DNA of 64,000 bases, from NCBI GenBank assembly GCA_903834835.1, contig CAILKO010000052.1:22653-86652 (forward strand), given 5' to 3'. This stretch comes from an uncultured Pseudomonadota bacterium (lineage in GTDB: Bacteria; Pseudomonadota; Gammaproteobacteria; Burkholderiales; SG8-39). Below the pieces are notes generated by a model. The model was not told where the DNA came from. It saw only the letters and a program-made list of their open reading frames with translations, and searched no databases. Below are positions 17,845 to 28,562 of this stretch, one piece after another (position 1 is the first letter of the stretch; the number at the start of each line of letters is the position of its first letter). The position numbers and the translations under genes are program-made.

Positions 17845-18867
17845 CTATTTCCGCTGCCTGCGGGCCGCGGCAACGATCACGTCGTAGTCTTCCTTCAGCC
17901 TCGGGTCGGCCGCGAGCATCGCAGGCAGCACCGAGGTCGCCTCGCCGACGTAACGCTTCTGCTCGGCGGGCGCGAGGCGGATCACTTCGCCGCCGTTCTG
18001 GCGCCAGAGGCTGTAGTGCTTCTCGAGATCGGTCACGCCGTAGGTGGTGTAGACCGTCTCCAGACGGCGGACTTCGCCGCGCACCAGGGCTTCCAGCTCC
18101 GGACCGAAGGACTTGAAGGTGTTGCGGTTGATGATGTTCGCGCCGACCAGGTAGGACCCCGGCACTTCGGTGACGGGCTTCGCGATATCCCAGTACTTGA
18201 ACGCGGTGATGATGTTGAAGCCGGACATCATGCCGTCCAGACCCTTGTTCTGCATCGCGGGCAGGACTTCATTCAGCGGCATGGTGAGCGGCGAGGCGCC
18301 GAGCTTGCGCAGCGGCTCGATGTGCATCGGCGCGCCGCCCGGCGCGCGCAGGCGCTTGCCCTTGAAGTCATCCACGGTGCGCACCGCGTTGTGCGAGAGC
18401 AGCATCAGCGGACCGCTGAAGGTGACGAAGATTGCCTCGAAGTTCTTGGCCGCGCCCATGGTCTCGATGCGCTTGCGCACCTCGGGATCGCGCAGGGTCG
18501 CCCAGCCGTGCTCCACGCTGTCGAAGAGGCCGGGCGCATCGAACACGATGAAGCGCGGATCCAGACCGACGAGGAAGCCGATCGCAGGCTGGTCCATGTC
18601 GATGGTGCCGAGCGTGACGCCCTCGATGGTGCGCGGCAGCGGCCCGAGCTGGGCGGCCGGGAAGATGTCGGCCTTGATGCGGCCGTTCGATTTCGATTCC
18701 AGCCCGGCCTTCAGCTGGCGGTAGAACTCGTGGTTGGTGTCGTTAAGCGCCGGCGTGGAGAACTTCAGCGTGAACACCTTCTGCTGCGCCTGGATGCCGG
18801 TGGAAAATCCCGCCGCCAGGGCCAGGGCGAGAACACCGCGCGCGGCGGTCCGCAGGTTGAATTTCAT
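17845..18867 (-). CDS. TRAP transporter substrate-binding protein DctP, copy 3
   Basis: A 340-residue DctP-family protein and first of the three dctP genes in the transcript. The ATG at 18867 is chosen over the upstream in-frame Met because it starts the signal peptide MKFNLRTAARGVLALALAAG, nearly identical to that of copy 2. The binding-domain motif GKRLRAPGGAPMHIEPLRKL differs slightly from the other copies. It follows dctM by 78 bases. With only one DctQM pair present, all three binding proteins probably compete for the same membrane complex. Confidence 0.9.
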   Translation of the reverse strand: MKFNLRTAARGVLALALAAGFSTGIQAQQKVFTLKFSTPALNDTNHEFYRQLKAGLESKSNGRIKADIFPAAQLGPLPRTIEGVTLGTIDMDQPAIGFLVGLDPRFIVFDAPGLFDSVEHGWATLRDPEVRKRIETMGAAKNFEAIFVTFSGPLMLLSHNAVRTVDDFKGKRLRAPGGAPMHIEPLRKLGASPLTMPLNEVLPAMQNKGLDGMMSGFNIITAFKYWDIAKPVTEVPGSYLVGANIINRNTFKSFGPELEALVRGEVRRLETVYTTYGVTDLEKHYSLWRQNGGEVIRLAPAEQKRYVGEATSVLPAMLAADPRLKEDYDVIVAAARRQRK

Positions 18868-18945
18868 GAAAGTTCCTTTCGAGGATCGTGTTTGCAAGTA
18901 ACGCGCGATGCGCATGCAAGGTTTACGTCAGCCCGGAAATCCCGG

Positions 18946-20220
18946 TCAGAACAGCAGGCGCACGCCGACCAGTGCAATATCGGGCACGTAGGTGATCAGG
19001 ATAAGCGCGACCAGGTAGATCGCGAGGAAGGGCATGATCCCGCGGATGATCGTGTTCAGCGGGAACTTCAGCACCGCCTGGGCGACGAAGATGTTGATGC
19101 CGAAGGGCGGATGGAACATGCCGATCGCGAGGTTCACCGTCACGACGATGCCGAAATGCACCGTGTCCACGCCTGCCGCCTTGATGATCGGCACGAGCAG
19201 CGGCGTGAGCATCACGATCGCCGAGAGCGGATCGACGAAACAGCCGACCGCCAGCAGCAGCACGTTGATGAAGGCGAGCACCGCGAACTTTCCGAGCTCC
19301 ATCGACTGCATCCAGTCGACGATCGCCGCGGGCACCTGGTTAACGGTGAGCAGCCACGAGAACACGTTCGCGCAGGTCACGATGATGAACACCTGTGCCG
19401 TGAGCCGCGCGGTACGCGAGGCGGCTTCCAGCACCTCGCCCCAGCCGATATCCTTGTAGATGAGGCGCGTGACGATGACCGCGTAGACGCAGGCGACCGA
19501 GGCGGATTCGGTCGGCGAGAAGATGCCGCCGTAGACGCCCCCGAGGATCACGATAGGCGCGCCGAGCGCCCAGATGCCGCGCACCGCGCCCGCCCACAGC
19601 GCCTTGCCGTCGAAGGGCGCGCCGCGGTCGATGTTGCGCGACCAGCCGTAGTACATCACGTACAGGCCGAGCATCACCGCGATCAGCAGGCCCGGTCCGA
19701 GGCCGGCAGCGTAGAGCTTGGGCACCGACTCCTGTGCCGTGGCCCCGTACAGGATCATGACGATGGAAGGCGGAATGATCGAATCGATCGCCCCCACCGA
19801 GCAGATGAGGCCGGCGATGAAGTGCTCCGGGTATTTCTTCGCCCGCATCGGCGGCACCATGATCTGACCGATGGTCGCGACCGTGGCGGTGCTTGCCCCG
19901 GATATCGCGCCGAAGAAGGTGGAGGCTGCGACCGACGTCACGCCCAGGCTTCCCGGGACGCGCCCGATCGCCGCCTGCATCGGCACCACGAGACGCTGCG
20001 CCATCGAGCCGCGCCCCATGATTTCGCCCGCATAGAGGAAGAACGGCACCGCAAGCAGCGTGAATGCGTCGACCGCGCCGTACATGTTCTGGTGCAGCGC
20101 CGCGAACGGCAGGTTCATGTAGAAGACGAGGCACACTGTCACCGAGGTGAGCAGGACGACAAAGATCGGGAAACCGAGCAGCAGCAGGATGACCGGGAGT
20201 ATGCCAAGGGCGAAGCTCAT
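18946..20220 (-). CDS. dctM: TRAP transporter large permease DctM
   Basis: A 424-residue, highly hydrophobic inner-membrane protein of the DctM family, the sodium-driven translocation subunit of TRAP transporters. Length and helix pattern (about 12 segments) are normal for the family. It carries the conserved stretch FFGAISGASTATVATIGQIM near residue 100. Its start overlaps the end of dctQ by four bases (ATGA). The substrate is likely a carboxylic acid, by analogy with the family. Confidence 0.92.
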   Translation of the reverse strand: MSFALGILPVILLLLGFPIFVVLLTSVTVCLVFYMNLPFAALHQNMYGAVDAFTLLAVPFFLYAGEIMGRGSMAQRLVVPMQAAIGRVPGSLGVTSVAASTFFGAISGASTATVATIGQIMVPPMRAKKYPEHFIAGLICSVGAIDSIIPPSIVMILYGATAQESVPKLYAAGLGPGLLIAVMLGLYVMYYGWSRNIDRGAPFDGKALWAGAVRGIWALGAPIVILGGVYGGIFSPTESASVACVYAVIVTRLIYKDIGWGEVLEAASRTARLTAQVFIIVTCANVFSWLLTVNQVPAAIVDWMQSMELGKFAVLAFINVLLLAVGCFVDPLSAIVMLTPLLVPIIKAAGVDTVHFGIVVTVNLAIGMFHPPFGINIFVAQAVLKFPLNTIIRGIMPFLAIYLVALILITYVPDIALVGVRLLF

Positions 20221-20711
20221 GGCTTGCCTCCGCGCAGCGCGTGACGAATCAGGATGATCATGATCAGCACGTAGCCGACCGCGACCGAGGAATGCGGAAT
20301 CACCATCGGAATCTGGCCTACGGTGCTGCTCGTACCGAGCTGGCTGAGTGCGTAGTTGGACGACACCCAGATCACGAAGCTCGTGAGACCGATCATGAGC
20401 AGCAACTCGATCCAGCGCAGCGTGCCCACCAGCCAGGCCGGGAACACTTTGACAAGCGCGTCCATGCGCAGGTTCTCGCCGCGCAGCATGACCGCGGACG
20501 CACCGAGAAAGGTCATCCAGACCATGGTGAATATCTGCACTTCATAGGCGCCGAGCATGGTCTTCGAGAATACGAAGCGCCCGACCACGTTGATGAAGTT
20601 CAGACAGACGATGAAGATGAGCGCTGCACCGAGCACCTTCTCCAGCACCGAGATAGCCCTGTGGACGAACGCGTCCATGCCGTCCAGGGCGGACTTGCTG
20701 TTCTCACTCAC
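20217..20711 (-). CDS. dctQ: TRAP transporter small permease DctQ
   Basis: A 164-residue small membrane subunit of the TRAP transporter with four predicted helices. The GTG at 20711 is chosen because AGGAGGAAG sits about five bases upstream, and because the longer frame in the ORF track adds a Pro/Arg-rich stretch with no family resemblance. The conserved QIFTMVWMTFLGAS stretch lies in the second half. It is the first gene of the dctQ-dctM-dctP-dctP-dctP unit. The 265 bases upstream, to the end of MFS H, hold no gene and presumably contain the promoter. Confidence 0.88.
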   Translation of the reverse strand: MSENSKSALDGMDAFVHRAISVLEKVLGAALIFIVCLNFINVVGRFVFSKTMLGAYEVQIFTMVWMTFLGASAVMLRGENLRMDALVKVFPAWLVGTLRWIELLLMIGLTSFVIWVSSNYALSQLGTSSTVGQIPMVIPHSSVAVGYVLIMIILIRHALRGGKP

Positions 20712-20976
20712 TCGTCTTCCTCCTCGCGCGGACGCGGCCGGCACCCCTGCCGCCGCAGTCCCGCACTGATGAACCGGCTCTTTTGAAGTCTTCTTATCGT
20801 GTTGTTGTGGTGACTGATTCGCGCCCGCAGTCAGCCGACGCGGGCGGGAGAATACACCTAACGGGAGCCCGCCGGGACCGGCAACGCTGTGCCGGGTCCC
20901 TGTTGCGTCATGCACCGACTTGCCCGGCACCCCAGGCACCATTTACGTGCAGCGGGCACGACGAGGGCGATCCGCA

Positions 20977-22107
20977 CTAGCCGGACTTCCAGCGCCAGCC
21001 GAGCGCAGCCATCAGCGCGCCGATGCCGAGCAGCACCGGCGCGATCCCCAGGGCGCTCGCGGCCGGGCCGAGCAGCGCGGGCGCTGCAACCTTGGTCAGG
21101 CTGCTGGCGAGGAGCCTCAGGCCCATGGCCGCGCCTTCCGCGCCCTTCTGCGCGCGCCGGAAGGTGAGCATCGTGGTGAGCGGCTGGCCGCCTCCGATAC
21201 CCAGGCCGTAGAGCACCGACACGGCGAGGATCGTCCAGAAGCCCTGGAAGGCAGGCAGCAGCGCGAAGCTGGCCCCGGTCAGCAGCAGGGACGCGGCGAG
21301 CAGTCGCGCCTCGCCGTAACGCGCCACCAGTCGCGGCAGCACGAAGCAGACCCCGATCGCGGAAACCGAGGCCACCGATACCAGGATGCCGATCTCGGAG
21401 GGCGAGAAGCCGAGCCCGTGGCCGTAGATCGGCAGGAAGAAACCGTACATGTCGAGTCCGACCTGCAGCACGCCGGTCGCCAGCAGCACGCCGAGCATGC
21501 GCGGCACGGCGAGGGTCGCGCGCAGCCCCGGACGCGGGCCCTCGGTGCGCGGAAGCTCCGGGACGAATCGTTTCCAGAGCCCGAGGAGGCAAAGCGTGGC
21601 GAGCGCGGCAATGCCGAAGAGCAGGAATGCGCCCGCGTAGCCCGCGCCTTCGATGCCATAGCCCGCGAGCAACGGCCCGAGAAATCCGGTGAGCCAGGCG
21701 AGTATGTTGTAGAGGCTGAAATTGCGCGCCACATCGGTCGGCTCGCTCAGCATCCCGACCAGGCTCTGTGTGGGCGGCAACACGCAGAGCGTCCAGGTGC
21801 CGCTCAGGAGCGCCGCGAGATAGAGCATGCCGATGCCTGGAAAGAACCAGGGCAGCAGCATGCTCAGCCCGCCTGCGATCGCGCCGAGCGCCATCACGCG
21901 CCGGTAACCGAATCGCGCCTGGATCACGCCGACGTTGTAGGAGGCGAGCGTGGGCATATGGTTCACCGCCGAGATCAGGCCCGCGTCGAGCGCGCTGCCT
22001 CCCAGTTCGAGCACGTAGAGCGGAAACGCCACGCGCGAAGCCATGATGCCGATAAATGGAACGAACAACAGGCTGCTGATGTAGAGCACGCGCGGCGAGA
22101 TGCGCAT
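20977..22107 (-). CDS. MFS transporter H
   Basis: A 376-residue major facilitator protein. The ATG at 22107 (MRISPRVLY) is chosen because GGAGGA lies seven bases upstream; the ORF track starts almost 400 bases earlier. Signatures: RVAFPLYVLELGGSALDAG in helix 1, a loop 2-3 that has lost the acidic residue (GVIQARFGYRR), PIYGHGLGFSPSEIG in the centre, GEARLL, and MGLRLLASSLTKV near helix 10. It is the most isolated and most diverged member of the signature group. It is divergent from the extradiol dioxygenase; a run of nine C lies in its leader. Confidence 0.86.
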   Translation of the reverse strand: MRISPRVLYISSLLFVPFIGIMASRVAFPLYVLELGGSALDAGLISAVNHMPTLASYNVGVIQARFGYRRVMALGAIAGGLSMLLPWFFPGIGMLYLAALLSGTWTLCVLPPTQSLVGMLSEPTDVARNFSLYNILAWLTGFLGPLLAGYGIEGAGYAGAFLLFGIAALATLCLLGLWKRFVPELPRTEGPRPGLRATLAVPRMLGVLLATGVLQVGLDMYGFFLPIYGHGLGFSPSEIGILVSVASVSAIGVCFVLPRLVARYGEARLLAASLLLTGASFALLPAFQGFWTILAVSVLYGLGIGGGQPLTTMLTFRRAQKGAEGAAMGLRLLASSLTKVAAPALLGPAASALGIAPVLLGIGALMAALGWRWKSG

Positions 22108-22122
22108 CGCGGTCCTCCGCCA

Positions 22123-22131
22123 GGGGGGGGG
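22123..22131. repeat. Homopolymer of nine G (C9 in the MFS H leader)
   Basis: Nine consecutive G on the plus strand, 16 bases upstream of the MFS H start codon. Such tracts are prone to slippage; here it would change leader spacing rather than a reading frame. Confidence 0.85.
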
Positions 22132-22232
22132 TCGGGTCGCCAGGGTGCCACGGCGACAGTCGCGCACGGCGGCCGGGAGTGTCGCACGACCGCCGGCCGG
22201 CACGGGGACGGTTTCACGGCCGACCGGAATTG

Positions 22233-22254
22233 ATAGTAACGTATATGTTACTAT
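22233..22254. repeat. 22-bp palindrome, copy 2 (ATAGTAACGTATATGTTACTAT)
   Basis: A near-perfect inverted repeat identical to the five-copy consensus, 126 bases upstream of MFS H and about 250 bases upstream of the dioxygenase start. This is the only copy not close to a stop codon. Confidence 0.92.
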
Positions 22255-22311
22255 TGTCGCAGAATATCCGCCATTTCCTTCCTCCGCTTCCGGCCGTCTC
22301 CTTGCCGACCT

Positions 22312-22353
22312 TTGATCTGCATCAAGCCCCTGTGGCCGGCCGGCCAGTACAAA
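22312..22353 (+). promoter_or_regulatory. FNR/ANR-like promoter for the extradiol dioxygenase
   Basis: TTGATCTGCATCAA (22312-22325) is a perfect match to the FNR/ANR half-sites TTGAT-N4-ATCAA. A -10-like TACAAA lies at 22348-22353. If transcription starts near 22360, the box is centred at about -41.5, the classic class II activator position. No good -35 is present, which fits activator dependence. The regulator itself is not in the window. Confidence 0.6.
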
Positions 22354-22501
22354 GGAACCCACGGCGCACCGATGCCTGCTTCCGCGAGCGGAAGGGGGAA
22401 AGGCAGACAGCCGGAGCAGGACGGGAGCAGGGTTGCTCGGCCGATGGAAACGGCGAGACCCCGCGCACTGGCAAGGCAACGCAGGCACTCTGGAGAACAC
22501 T

Positions 22502-23428
22502 ATGCATCGACACCTGAAGCTCGGCTACCTCGCACTCAACGTGACGAATATGGAAGCCTCGAAGAAGTTCTACGAATCCATGGTCGGCCTGAACCTCACG
22601 GAGATCGGTGCGAACGGCGAGCATTTCTTCCGCTGCAGCGACGACCATCACAACATCGTGCTCTACAAGAAGGACCAGGCCAGCCTGAAGCGCATCGGCT
22701 GGGAGCTGGAGAGCGAGTCCGACATGAACCAGCTCTACAGCGCGCTCGAGCGCAGCAAGGTCAAGGTCCGCGAGGTGGATGCCGCGGAGCGCGCCTTCCT
22801 GCACCAGGGCCGCACCATCCGCTTCGAGGATCCGTTCAGCGGCGCGGTGCACGAGTACTACACCGACCAGCGGCGCCTTGGCGGCACGCCCTTCGAGCCG
22901 ACGGTCGCCAAGATCCAGAAGCTCGGCCACGTCGTGCTGAAAACCCCGCGCTACGAAGACGCGCTCGCCTTCTACATGGACGTGCTCAACTTCCGTTCCT
23001 CGGATTTCGTCGAAGGCATGATCACCTTCATGCGCGCCTTCCCGATCCCCTACCACCACTCCTTCGGCCTCGCGAAAAGCGACAAGGGCGCGATGCACCA
23101 CCTGAACTTCATGGTGTCCGAGGTGGACGACATCGGCAAGGGGATGTGGCGCTACAAGAAGAATGACGTCGTCGTGGTGCGCGGACCGGGTCGTCACCCC
23201 CCCTCGGGCGCGATGTTCCTGTACGCGCTCGACCCGGACGGCCACACGGTGGAATACAGCTTCGGCATGGAAGAGTTCCCGGAAGTGAGCCCGCGCAAGC
23301 CGCGCCAGCTTCCGCCGCTTCCGGAGTCGATCGATTTCTGGGGTGCTCCGACAGACCCGCGCATGGGCGCCACCGGCAACATCGAAAAGGCCGAGGCTGC
23401 CCCGGCGAAGAAGCTGCAGCCCGCCTGA
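22502..23428 (+). CDS. Extradiol (vicinal oxygen chelate family) ring-cleavage dioxygenase
   Basis: A 308-residue protein with two tandem VOC/glyoxalase-type domains, as in type I extradiol dioxygenases that open catechols with oxygen. The C-terminal catalytic domain supplies a plausible 2-His-1-Glu iron triad: His143 (LGHVVL), His199 or His200 (MHHLNF) and Glu251 (HTVEYS). The N-terminal domain begins at residue 5 (LKLGYLALNV). The start at 22502 has GGAGAAC ahead of it; the longer ORF-track frame is rejected. Length is typical of catechol 2,3-dioxygenases. The aromatic substrate is unknown. An intrinsic terminator lies about 90 bases downstream, so the gene appears monocistronic with an FNR-like promoter. 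Confidence 0.85.
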   Translation: MHRHLKLGYLALNVTNMEASKKFYESMVGLNLTEIGANGEHFFRCSDDHHNIVLYKKDQASLKRIGWELESESDMNQLYSALERSKVKVREVDAAERAFLHQGRTIRFEDPFSGAVHEYYTDQRRLGGTPFEPTVAKIQKLGHVVLKTPRYEDALAFYMDVLNFRSSDFVEGMITFMRAFPIPYHHSFGLAKSDKGAMHHLNFMVSEVDDIGKGMWRYKKNDVVVVRGPGRHPPSGAMFLYALDPDGHTVEYSFGMEEFPEVSPRKPRQLPPLPESIDFWGAPTDPRMGATGNIEKAEAAPAKKLQPA

Positions 23429-23520
23429 CCGGCTCAGGGCGGCGGGGGCGCGAGCCCTCACCGCCCGCCGTTGTGCCGCGCTACCTCCCCCTCCGGCGCG
23501 GCACGACGGCACCCTACAGA

Positions 23521-23544
23521 GGCCCGCCCCGGCGCGGGCCTTTT
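23521..23544 (+). terminator. Intrinsic terminator after the extradiol dioxygenase
   Basis: GGCCCGC-CCCGGC-GCGGGCC followed by TTTT on the plus strand. It separates the dioxygenase from the RNase D-like gene. Confidence 0.8.
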
Positions 23545-23599
23545 CATTTGCGCTCTTCCGGCCCGCGCGCGCAGCTGCAGCCTCTATACTCGCGGCCCC

Positions 23600-24265
23600 A
23601 TGCCGCTGCCCGCAGGACTCCCCCTCACCATCTCGCGCGAGCAGCTGCTCGAGTTGCCGGTATGCCGCTATGAAGGCCCGGTGGTGCTGGTCGAGACGCA
23701 GGCGACGCTTGCCCGGGCCCTGGAGGCCATCCGAGCCGAGACCGCGACCGGCTTCGATACCGAGACGCGTCCTGCCTTCCGGCCGGGCGAGCGCTATCTT
23801 CCCTGCCTTGCACAGATCGCGACCGCGCATGCGGTGTGGCTGTTTCCGCTGGAGCGACTGGACTGTTCGGCCGTGCTGGCTGAATTCCTCGGCGCGCGCG
23901 AGATCGTCAAGGCGGGCGTCGCGCTCGCCGATGATCTGCGCCAGCTGAAGGAACGATTCCCCTTCAGCGAACACGGGATACGTGACCTAGGCGCGATCGC
24001 GCGGCGCCACGGGCTGAAACAGTCCGGGGTGCGCAATCTGGCCGCCCTCTTCCTCGGGGTGCGCATCACCAAGGGCACCAAGACCTCCAACTGGGCGGCA
24101 CGGCAGCTCAGCCCCCAGCAGGTGAGCTATGCCGCGACCGACGCCTGGATCTGCCGCGAGCTCTGGCTGCGCTTCGAAGCGCTCGGGCTCACCGCGCACG
24201 CGGATGCCGCACCAACGCCCGCCGCGGCTTCCAGAACGGCGCCGCTGGACCTCCCGCAGCAGTAA
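23600..24265 (+). CDS. RNase D-like 3'-5' exonuclease domain protein
   Basis: A 221-residue protein of the DEDDy exonuclease family. Exo I is visible as GFDTETRP near residue 51, Exo II as GVALADDLRQL near 107, and Exo III as YAATDAW near 178, which together supply the four acidic metal ligands and the tyrosine. It has the nuclease domain only, lacking the HRDC domains of full RNase D, so it resembles the short stand-alone 3'-5' exonucleases found in many proteobacteria. The ATG at 23600 is chosen over the longer frame because TATACT lies ten bases before it and no ribosome-binding site supports the upstream start. Confidence 0.85.
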   Translation: MPLPAGLPLTISREQLLELPVCRYEGPVVLVETQATLARALEAIRAETATGFDTETRPAFRPGERYLPCLAQIATAHAVWLFPLERLDCSAVLAEFLGAREIVKAGVALADDLRQLKERFPFSEHGIRDLGAIARRHGLKQSGVRNLAALFLGVRITKGTKTSNWAARQLSPQQVSYAATDAWICRELWLRFEALGLTAHADAAPTPAAASRTAPLDLPQQ

Positions 24266-24300
24266 GATCGCGCCTGCCCGCCATCGACCAGGAGTCCCCC

Positions 24301-25095
24301 ATGCAGATCACGGCACGCCCCCCGAAGGAAATCATCGACATGCAGCTGCGCGGCTGGCGCAACCTGGTCTGGGGCTATTACGGCAAGCTGATCGAACTCT
24401 ACGACGGCCCGCAAGGCTTTCTGGTGGACCTGCCCGAACCCGGCGCGACGGTGGAGCCGCATTTCCATGACGTGGACCAGTTCCAGGTCATCGTGCGCGG
24501 CGAGGGGCGCTTCGGCAAGGACCGCGTGAGCGAGTTCTGCTTCCATTACGCGGATGCCTACACGCCCTACGGCCCGATCGTCGGGCCAGCCGAGGGCATC
24601 TCCTTTTTCACGCTGCGCGGCGCCTGCGCAGGTGGCCATTTCTCGATGCCCGGTTCGCGCCACCTGATGAAAACGCGCGCCGGGCGCAACACGGGCGGGC
24701 GCTTCGTGGTGAACCAGCCGCTGCCCCCGGCCGGCGAGACGCGCCGCGAAGTGCTGCTTGCCGATGCGCGCGACGGCATGCAGGCCGTGGGACTCGCCCT
24801 CGGACCGGGCGCGCAGGCCGAGGGACTCGCCGTGGATGCGGGCGCGCAGTACTACGTGGTCTGCACCGGCACGCTTGCCCACGAAGGCCGCGACTACGGC
24901 CGGCTGTCGCTCGTCTATGTCGAACCGGGCGAGGCCACGCCGGTATTTCGGGCCGGGCCGCAGGGCGCGGAAGTCCTCGCGCTGCAACTGCCGCGCGCGT
25001 CCGAACGCATCGGCTCCAGGCCCGAACCGATTGCCGAGCGCACGGGCACGAACTACACGCTGCCGGAAGGCACCGTCGTGCAGCGTACCCAGTGA
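24301..25095 (+). CDS. Cupin-fold protein of unknown function
   Basis: A 264-residue protein whose first half has a cupin-like barrel with a possible metal site ([18 protein letters not shown] near residue 60: two His and a Glu or Gln in the cupin 1 pattern). A second, weaker barrel-like region (residues 170-240) suggests a bicupin. No signal peptide. An AGGAG-type site precedes the ATG, 36 bases after the RNase D-like gene. I do not recognise a specific enzyme family; dioxygenase, isomerase or sensor roles are all possible. It is followed by the ygiQ gene with a 34-base gap. Confidence 0.7.
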   Translation: MQITARPPKEIIDMQLRGWRNLVWGYYGKLIELYDGPQGFLVDLPEPGATVEPHFHDVDQFQVIVRGEGRFGKDRVSEFCFHYADAYTPYGPIVGPAEGISFFTLRGACAGGHFSMPGSRHLMKTRAGRNTGGRFVVNQPLPPAGETRREVLLADARDGMQAVGLALGPGAQAEGLAVDAGAQYYVVCTGTLAHEGRDYGRLSLVYVEPGEATPVFRAGPQGAEVLALQLPRASERIGSRPEPIAERTGTNYTLPEGTVVQRTQ

Positions 25096-25129
25096 CCGGG
25101 GCCGGCACCGACACGACAGACAGGAAACG

Positions 25130-27544
<2,415 letters not shown>

Positions 27545-27631
27545 ACTGCGGCCCGGGCGACCCGTCACCCGGACGATCTTGCGGCGTGCCCGGAGAGCAC
27601 CCGATCCAAATTAGAGGAGAACCAGCACATC

Positions 27632-27718
27632 ATGCGCAACATCGATTCCGACGCCCACCGCATCGCAGGGCGCCTGCGACACCTGGACGAACACGGCTGC
27701 AACGGGTTCGCGTCATGA
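27632..27718 (+). CDS. Small ORF (28 residues) translationally coupled to the SDR gene
   Basis: MRNIDSDAHRIAGRLRHLDEHG begins a 28-residue frame with a strong ribosome-binding site (AGAGGAGAAC about ten bases upstream) that ends in an ATGA overlap with the SDR start. The SDR itself lacks its own clear Shine-Dalgarno, so translation of this ORF may drive SDR translation. The peptide is charged, not hydrophobic, and I recognise no family. It could also be a vestige of a longer gene. Confidence 0.45.
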   Translation: MRNIDSDAHRIAGRLRHLDEHGCNGFAS

Positions 27719-28491
27719 ACGCCCTCTTCGCTCTGGAGGGAAAACGGGCGCTCGTGGCGGGCGGCGGACTCGGCATCGGCCGCGCGAGCGCGCGCCTGCT
27801 CGCGCAGTGCGGTGCGGCGGTGGCGGTCGCGGATCTGGACGGCGCACGCGCGAACGAAACGGCCGCAGAACTGCGCGCCGCCGGCGGTATCGCCACCGGC
27901 ATCGCGGCCGACCTGCGCGAAGCGGCACAGGCCGAGCGCGTGGTCGCCGAGGCCGTGCAGGGACTCGGCGGTCTCGACATTCTCGTCAACATCATCGGCC
28001 AGACGGGCGAGCGCGGCGCGCTCGCCGACATGCCGCCCGAGCGTCTGGAGAACGCGCTCTCGGTGAACCTGCGCCATCACGTCTACACCTGTGCGGCCTT
28101 CATCCGCCATCTGCGGGCCGCGAAATCCGGCGGCGCGATCGTGATGACGGGCTCGCTCGCGGGGGTGCTCGGCGCGCCGGGACTCGCGTCCTACGGCGCC
28201 TCCAAGGCGGCGCTCATCTCGCTCACGCGTACGCTCGCCGTCGAGTGCGGCCCGCTCGGCATCCGCGTGAACTGCGTCGTGCCCGGCATGATCAACACCG
28301 ACCGCAGCCGCAAACGCCCCGAAGTCGTGGAGAAGGCGCGCGCCGTGATTCCGCTCGGCCGCGTGGGCGAGCAGGAGGAAGTCGCGAAGGCAATCCTCTT
28401 CCTCGCCTCGGATCTCGCAAGCTATGTCTCCGGCCAGATTCTGGTCACCGACGGCGGGCAGACGGTGCTCGGGGCCTTCGACAACCTCTGA
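27715..28491 (+). CDS. SDR family NAD(P)-dependent oxidoreductase
   Basis: A 258-residue classical short-chain dehydrogenase. The cofactor-binding glycine motif is GGGLGIG near residue 15, NIIG replaces the usual NNAG near 88, the catalytic Ser lies in MTGSLAG near 142, and YGASK near 157 supplies Tyr and Lys. The C-terminal region has PGMINT and LVTDGGQ, normal for the family. It is followed after 71 bases by the dihydroxyphthalate-decarboxylase-like gene, and the pair may act in one catabolic route. Substrate unknown. Confidence 0.88.
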   Translation: MNALFALEGKRALVAGGGLGIGRASARLLAQCGAAVAVADLDGARANETAAELRAAGGIATGIAADLREAAQAERVVAEAVQGLGGLDILVNIIGQTGERGALADMPPERLENALSVNLRHHVYTCAAFIRHLRAAKSGGAIVMTGSLAGVLGAPGLASYGASKAALISLTRTLAVECGPLGIRVNCVVPGMINTDRSRKRPEVVEKARAVIPLGRVGEQEEVAKAILFLASDLASYVSGQILVTDGGQTVLGAFDNL

Positions 28492-28562
28492 CACTTTCCT
28501 TCGCCTCTTCTGCTGCCTTGGCGCCATTGCATCGACTGAACGCCTCCACCCACGGGAACCCC

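Larger units (their letters stand above)
22108..22501. other. 394-bp divergent intergenic region with several regulatory-looking elements
   Basis: No gene fits in this gap between MFS H (minus) and the extradiol dioxygenase (plus). It holds, from left to right, a ribosome-binding site for MFS H, a homopolymer of nine G (plus strand), the second copy of the 22-bp palindrome, and an FNR-like box with a matching -10 hexamer for the dioxygenase. The dioxygenase leader would be about 140 bases long. Confidence 0.75.

Noticed and set aside
22108-22501. Hidden gene in the MFS H-dioxygenase gap
   Set aside because: The open frames here lack start signals and only extend the known genes; the region is better explained by regulatory elements.
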